Shown here one piece after another: positions 20,409-24,521 of a stretch of 24,521 nt of DNA. This stretch comes from Paramacrobiotus richtersi. Its lineage: Eukaryota > Tardigrada > Eutardigrada > Parachela > Macrobiotidae. The position numbers and the translations under genes are program-made. The notes below the pieces were generated by a model that saw nothing but the letters and a program-made list of their open reading frames with translations, made no database searches and had not been told where the DNA came from. Numbering within the stretch: the stretch's first letter is position 1; each line of letters begins with the position of its first letter. The DNA lies in assembly GCA_034698045.1 (NCBI GenBank), contig JAQGAU010000726.1, forward strand, positions 1 to 24,521, read 5' to 3'.

Positions 20409-21428
20409 CTACTGCAGGGAGCGCTCCACACCTTCGGCGAGTGCTTGGACGAAAGATGCGCGATAAGCCGCATCGCGTGAGATGTACTGGAGGTATACGT
20501 CGCTTTTCCAGTTTCCCTGAGCTTTCAAGGAAAGTGGATCGATACCAAGACTTGCCGCAAACGTTGCAGATCCACGGCGAAACGAATGCGCGGAAAACCG
20601 ATGAGCGGACAACCCCGCTCCTTTTAGTGTTTCGCGCAAGGCGTGGTTAAATTTTTCCACCGTTAACGGTAGAATTTTTGGATCAATACGGTACGAAAAC
20701 AAATAATCTCTTGGTGACAGACGGATAGCGTGCTGCATCCGTTGAATGGCCTGAACAGGCCAAAATGATTTTTTGATGTTCAGCTTGGGCAACGGTAGGA
20801 GAATCTTTTCGCCACGGCATTTTGCAGTTTTCAGAACGGGTACGGTAATCGTCATACCCTGGCTTGTCGTTTCCACATCCCAAACTTTCAAGGCCTTACT
20901 GGAGTGGGAATTTTTGAACAAGTTCCCTGCGCGAAGGAGCGTAAAGAATGCTGTTAAGCAAGCCGCCCAGAAGGTCTTGCGCATCTGTTCAGGGACAACA
21001 TCCAGGTTGTCGTAAATGGCGGACAGGTGGTGCATACCGATGGCATTCCGTCGGTTGGGGTGTGCACGTTTCTGGCGTCTCGTGCCGGCCAGTGCTTGCT
21101 TTATTGAAAAATGACTTAAATCTGGCGGTTGCAGGTTATGGTGATAATGAGACGGAATTAGTGCAGCTGCGTAATTTTCGATGGAAGAGAATTCTAGTCG
21201 ATCGCACAAGTAAGCGACATAGAGCGCTATATTGTGTGATGACGCTGGCAGCGGTGGGAAACGGTAAATTCTGCAGAATTCAAAGTGTTTGCTCCATTGC
21301 GTGCGCCGTGGTTTCCGGGAAGATAGCGTTGTAGCGTTCTTCCGCAAATTCGCTAAGCGATGCTCGAGCTCGTTGAGACGGGTATCTGTAACACGCATTA
21401 GTGGTATCACATTTTTGGTTGGCAACAA
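20409..21428 (-). CDS. Tyrosine recombinase of the DIRS-like element
   Basis: An intact ORF of up to 339 codons. The first ATG in frame is codon 11 (MRVTDTRLNE); translation could also begin at an upstream TTG. The N-terminal half is a SAM-like DNA-binding domain (about residues 40-120). The catalytic part has all key residues: Arg in TLLRAGNL (about 166), His and Arg in SAHSFRRG (281, 284), Trp in GNWKS (307) and nucleophile Tyr in YLQYI (315). A likely Lys is in VLKTAK. In this class it recombines a circular cDNA with the target. It overlaps the RNase H ORF by 149 nt in the +1 frame, normal for these compact elements. No disabling mutation was seen. Confidence 0.9.
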   Translation of the reverse strand: MLPTKNVIPLMRVTDTRLNELEHRLANLRKNATTLSSRKPRRTQWSKHFEFCRIYRFPPLPASSHNIALYVAYLCDRLEFSSIENYAAALIPSHYHHNLQPPDLSHFSIKQALAGTRRQKRAHPNRRNAIGMHHLSAIYDNLDVVPEQMRKTFWAACLTAFFTLLRAGNLFKNSHSSKALKVWDVETTSQGMTITVPVLKTAKCRGEKILLPLPKLNIKKSFWPVQAIQRMQHAIRLSPRDYLFSYRIDPKILPLTVEKFNHALRETLKGAGLSAHRFSAHSFRRGSATFAASLGIDPLSLKAQGNWKSDVYLQYISRDAAYRASFVQALAEGVERSLQ

Positions 21429-22200
21429 GAAACGAATTCGTAAATCGTTGCCACTGAGAATCGGAAGTGGTAAGTCTGCTTAAGGCGTCCGCACAGATAT
21501 TAGACGCACCAGGGCAGTGTCGTGCCGAAACCCTAAATTGATGCTCAACTGATGAGTAAAACACCAATCGTAGCCATATCAAGGCGGTTGAATTTTTGCT
21601 CGCACCGCGATTTAAAAACGAGACAGTTGCAGAATTGTCGGATTCGATGACCACCGAAGTGCCCTTCAGTGTGGGTGCCCACACGAGAATCGATATCGCT
21701 GCGGCAATTAATTCCAGAAAGTTGATATTGTCTCGAACACTGTCGTCGAGGACGGGGGAAGCGATCCAGTTCTCCAGTGTTTCTACGGGTAAACAAGAAG
21801 GGGTTGTATCCTCCCATGATCCCGCCAGCCACCGTAAATCGTTGGTAGCACCAAAACCGGACGTTGACGCGTCTGTTGTAATTACAACTGTCGGCAGTGC
21901 CAAGCCGAACGGGCACGGGATTAAACCGTTCATTCTGCTGGCAATTTTCTCCCACCACAAGAATTCTTGTTTCAATATGCGAGTTATTCTGGTGCGATGG
22001 TTTGATTCGGAGAGACCATTCAGGACGTCGATCAGCATTCGGGAGAATGTGCGCGCACCGTAAATTGCTCGGGATGCAAACGATGCATGCCCTAAGAAAC
22101 GTTGTAGCTCTTTTTTGGTGACCTTCTGGCGCTGTGACAGCTGCCGCGCTGTTTCCACCAGATGCTGCAGTTTGTCTGCAGGTAACTCGAGCCTCTGAAG
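21280..22200 (-). CDS. RNase H domain of the DIRS-like element
   Basis: Continues in the same frame as the reverse transcriptase after an in-frame TAG (22201-22203). It starts with a connection region (VTKKELQRFLGHASFASRAI). The RNase H active-site residues are all visible: Asp in VVITTDAST, Glu in NFLELIAAA, Asp in IESDNSAT and Asp in ICADALSR. It would degrade the RNA of the RNA-DNA hybrid during reverse transcription. The end overlaps the recombinase ORF. Confidence 0.87.
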   Translation of the reverse strand, partial: LQRLELPADKLQHLVETARQLSQRQKVTKKELQRFLGHASFASRAIYGARTFSRMLIDVLNGLSESNHRTRITRILKQEFLWWEKIASRMNGLIPCPFGLALPTVVITTDASTSGFGATNDLRWLAGSWEDTTPSCLPVETLENWIASPVLDDSVRDNINFLELIAAAISILVWAPTLKGTSVVIESDNSATVSFLNRGASKNSTALIWLRLVFYSSVEHQFRVSARHCPGASNICADALSRLTTSDSQWQRFTNSFLVANQKCDTTNACYRYPSQRARASLSEFAEERYNAIFPETTAHAMEQTL

Positions 22201-22629
22201 CTAAGAGTCTAGTATGATTCCCAAGAATTTGACGCGCATGCTTGGCTGCTGAACTTTTTCCCATTTGACCTCGAAGCCGAGTGACTGCAACAGTTGTATC
22301 AATACATTCATTGTGATTTCGCACTCGTGCTTTGTGCGAGCAGCCACCAGAAAATCGTCCAAGTAGGACAAAACGATGTATCCCCGGCGCATCAACATCC
22401 TCCTGATTGCGGAGGAAATTCGACTAAATATGCTGGGTGCAACTGCAAGCCCAAAGCATAGAAAATTGTCGACGAAGAATCTTTCTTGTGCATTTGCGAA
22501 TTTCCACCGAAATCCCAGTAGCTGCCTGTGTTCAGGCCGCACAGGTACGTGGCGGTAAGCAGACTTTATGTCGACTACTGCGAAATACCAGTTTGCACCG
22601 GATAATCGTATGACGTCGTCAATTGTTTG
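22201..22629 (-). pseudogene. Reverse transcriptase, C-terminal part, with TAG stop
   Basis: From the LINE junction this frame reads QTIDDVIRLSGANWYFAVVD, AYRHVPV, then FVDNFLCFGLAVAPSIFSR and the catalytic YLDDF box, ending GIILDS and a TAG at 22201-22203. These are RT palm motifs: the first catalytic Asp in VVDIKSAY and the YxDD pair. The stop is in frame with the following RNase H, so the polyprotein is cut unless the stop is read through. Confidence 0.85.
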
Positions 22630-22634
22630 GAAGT
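22630..22634. repeat. Target-site duplication, left copy (GAAGT)
   Basis: GAAGT here and at 23556-23560 flank the LINE insertion. Confidence 0.7.
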
Positions 22635-23555
22635 ATAATAATAATAATAATTAGGATTTATTGTCAGGGCTACGGGGCACGGCCCCCTTTCGGCAACAGA
22701 CAGGATCTTCACTTCCGAAGAAGACAAACAACAACTCGGTAACAGGGACACAAGAGAGTGAAATAACAATGAACTCATATAGTGAGGACATACTTAGTTG
22801 CAGTGTTATACTGTCTGCATTTGCTAAAAGAAAAACTAATATCTCTAATTAAAGTTCTGCAAACAAAAACAGGTGCTTTTCCGTCCATGTCAGGTCCATC
22901 CAAGAAACGTCATCCAACGCATTACGAAAGCTATTTAGCGATCGGTACGCATTATGTGGGAGTTCCAGTTCGTTCCATAAGGCAGTGATGCGTTCGATGG
23001 TAGATCCGTGGGCACAGGGAACGGTTACTCCACAGGCCGTAGTAGGAGCCGGCATCAATGGAAATGGATGCTGCACAAGGCGGTCTGCCAAGCGCGTATG
23101 ACTTGCAACACAATCAGCGGCAGAAACAGGGGCCAAATATGGTAATACGAACATTTCCCCAAGAGGAAGAAGCCCGAAGTACACTTTATACATAAGGATT
23201 AATGATCTTTTGATTCGCCTGATCTCAACACAGTCCCACTGAACCTCGGATAATCTTCCGCGGTAATCAGATTCGTCGCTTCCCAGACGAATACTTTTCA
23301 AAAATTTATGCTGACATTTTTCGACTTTTTCGCGTAACCCCTTCCCTCCTGGCTCGACAATCACAGCACAGTAATCGATTAGCGGCATTACCAGAGACTG
23401 AAATAAGGATAACCGCGCACCAGAATCGTTCTTTTGAAAGAGAGAGTTTATGTAATTTATTCTCTTATTACACTTCATGACCAGCGTTTCGGTATGAGCC
23501 TTCCAGTTCAGCTCCCGGTCAATAACGTGTGAAGTGAAAGAAGTAAAAGTAAAAA
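22635..23555 (-). mobile_element. 5'-truncated LINE (CR1/L2/Jockey-like) nested in the DIRS RT gene
   Basis: A 921-bp insertion. It codes the end of a LINE reverse transcriptase protein from HVIDRELNWKAHTETLV to a stop at 22849. Segments such as INSLFQKNDSGARLSLFQ, LVMPLIDYCAVIVEP, EKCQHKFLKSIRLG and ITALWNELELP are typical of the region after RT in CR1/L2/Jockey-type LINEs (WN.LP motif). The 3' UTR ends CCGTAGCCCTGACAATAAAT and an ATT microsatellite tail, the usual end of these elements. Removing it with one GAAGT copy (926 bp) brings the two RT halves into one frame. Confidence 0.85.
22849..23517 (-). pseudogene. LINE ORF2, C-terminal remainder
   Basis: About 220 codons with a clean stop; only the thumb and C-terminal region remain, so no activity is possible. 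The first internal Met is at 23478. No frame break within the visible part. Confidence 0.8.
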
Positions 23556-24437
23556 GAAGTGAAATTTCACTGGTTCTGTATATGAATTTATTAAGTTATC
23601 AATTGGTTTACTGCAGTCAGTAATCGGACGTGGCGTTATTGAGCCTGCTTTTTGCACTGCTCCAATTGAATTGACCCGCAGAGGTTTCTGTGGGTTTTCT
23701 GAAATTCGTCCTGTGGATAACTCTTCCAAGAATAGTGCATCTAGCAGAACCTTATTTTCAGAACACAGTGCACTTCTGTAATTTTTACAATCTGCGTGGT
23801 TTATTGCTGCGATGTCGTCAACAAGAGCGAAACCGAATGCTATGCCATTCAGCAAAAATTCTTTATCATCGTCGTTTAACAGTTCTTTCTGCCAGTTACT
23901 TATACACTGTGTTAAGGAACATCGAGTAAGCAGGTCCGGGTCAGGAACTAAATCACAACAATTAAAACGAAATTCGTTAAGCAGGCCATGAGCGAGTGTT
24001 GTAGAAGAAGAACAATTAAAAGGCCAAGTAGATTCCGCGTGTAGATAGCTAACGCGGATGTTTGAAACAACAGAGTTTGAAAGGAGGCCCCAATCTGCCG
24101 TATCGATAGGGCGCGTGTCCGGTTCAGGAGGAGGTCGAAGGAGACTAGTCGCAGGCTGTTGCACGATGAGATGCCCCGCAGTATCCGCATTTGTGCGGAA
24201 ACTGGCAAGGATTGTCCGTACACGGTTTTTGCTGGTTCCAGTTGAAGCAGCAGTGTTTGGTGTATCGCCGTTTCCCCTGGTATCCTGCTGTGGAACGAAA
24301 AAGCCGGTTGTGGTAATTTTACTTCTTGATTTTAGAAGTCTTTTCAATAGATCGGCGGGATTCCGCCGAAAAATAACCGTGCGACGTAGAATCGCGCCGG
24401 TTTTGATCAGAAAGAGAGAATTTCTCTAATTTCGCCG
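23556..24437 (-). pseudogene. Reverse transcriptase, N-terminal part
   Basis: The frame is open from just after a TAG near 24438 to the LINE junction. The DIRS-type RT begins at about LLDALFLEELSTGRISENP; the conserved box is SIGAVQKAGSITPRPITDCS, followed by PIDNLINSYTEPVKFHF, where the LINE interrupts. The first 150 residues are a variable linker, rich in Ser, Thr and Pro. It overlaps the end of gag by about 200 nt in the +1 frame. The ORF appears to be made by frameshift or separate initiation; the mechanism is not visible. Confidence 0.82.
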
Positions 24438-24521
24438 ACATTCGGAATGAGCCTTCACCAATTGAGCAGTAGGGCGCTGTAATGCCCTGACTACAGGGAA
24501 CTGATTTGCAAAGTGGATGCA
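24145..24521 (-). pseudogene. gag C-terminus of the DIRS-like element, partial, with TAA
   Basis: A frame open to the right edge, including MSAKLEKFSLSDQNRRD at 24441. It meets TAA at 24319-24321 and continues in the same frame to a zinc-knuckle-like end: HCCFNWNQQKPC ... NPCQFPHKCGYCGASHRATAC, then TAG at 24145-24147. The cluster (C..C.F.H.C..C..H....C) resembles the nucleic-acid-binding tail of DIRS-type gag proteins. The internal TAA suggests this copy is damaged, unless the downstream part is reached by another route. Confidence 0.68.

Larger units (their letters stand above)
19961..24521 (-). mobile_element. DIRS-like tyrosine-recombinase retrotransposon (split direct repeat type)
   Basis: In minus orientation the order is gag end, reverse transcriptase, RNase H, tyrosine recombinase, then two 99-bp direct repeats separated by 202 bp. 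This is the layout of DIRS-order elements of the PAT/Ngaro kind (A1-ORFs-B1-A2-B2), which integrate with a recombinase and have no integrase. The left part of gag and repeat A1 lie beyond the right edge. No methyltransferase-like segment was seen after RNase H. The RT gene is split by a LINE insertion. Confidence 0.85.

Noticed and set aside
20683-21334. Plus-strand ORFs opposite the recombinase
   Set aside because: Antisense shadows of a well-supported tyrosine recombinase.
1-24521. tRNA, rRNA or CRISPR array
   Set aside because: No tRNA B-box with matching arms, no rRNA-like sequence and no regularly spaced identical repeats were seen; the gene style is eukaryotic.
24350-24521. A1 repeat of the DIRS-like element
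   Set aside because: This stretch is gag coding and shows no similarity to 20060-20261.

Overview
The window looks like nuclear DNA of an invertebrate animal. The genes are split by short introns (39-224 nt, most 39-85 nt, nearly all GT-AG), some proteins carry metazoan-type domains (mitochondrial ClpX, a GPI-anchored Ly6-like protein, a possible MAM domain), and retrotransposons and DNA transposons sit between genes. Small introns and compact spacing would fit a tardigrade, nematode-like or similar small animal, but the sequence alone does not fix the phylum.

Layout, left to right. (1) 1-586: minus-strand piece of a non-LTR retrotransposon ORF, next to or inside the last visible intron of a multi-exon minus-strand gene of unknown function (591-1965). 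(2) 2564-5950: minus-strand gene for an armadillo-like repeat protein of about 1,040 residues with an acidic, low-complexity C-terminus. (3) 5996-8877: complete minus-strand seven-exon gene for mitochondrial ClpX; all exon phases close to give 641 residues, but its last intron appears to start with AT instead of GT. (4) 9555-10590: minus-strand gene for a secreted, GPI-anchored Ly6/uPAR-like protein. (5) 11346-12795: DNA transposon with long imperfect terminal inverted repeats and TTAA at both ends. It carries the C-terminal half of a Ulp1-type cysteine protease on the plus strand, and a separate 273-bp foldback element sits in its right arm. (6) 12800-16830: repeat-rich, gene-poor DNA with a possible MAM-domain exon on the plus strand, a GGCC minisatellite and a 64-bp tandem duplication. 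(7) 16834-18910: minus-strand five-exon gene for a 597-residue disordered, probably nuclear protein not recognised here. (8) 19961-24521: minus-strand DIRS-like tyrosine-recombinase retrotransposon (gag end, RT, RNase H, recombinase, split direct repeats), with a 5'-truncated CR1/L2-like LINE inserted in its RT gene.

The host genes share a strand, but nothing links them functionally. Exon models were built by hand from splice signals, reading phase and protein-family knowledge. Where lengths are quoted, the exon lengths sum to whole codons. No search or alignment program was available.
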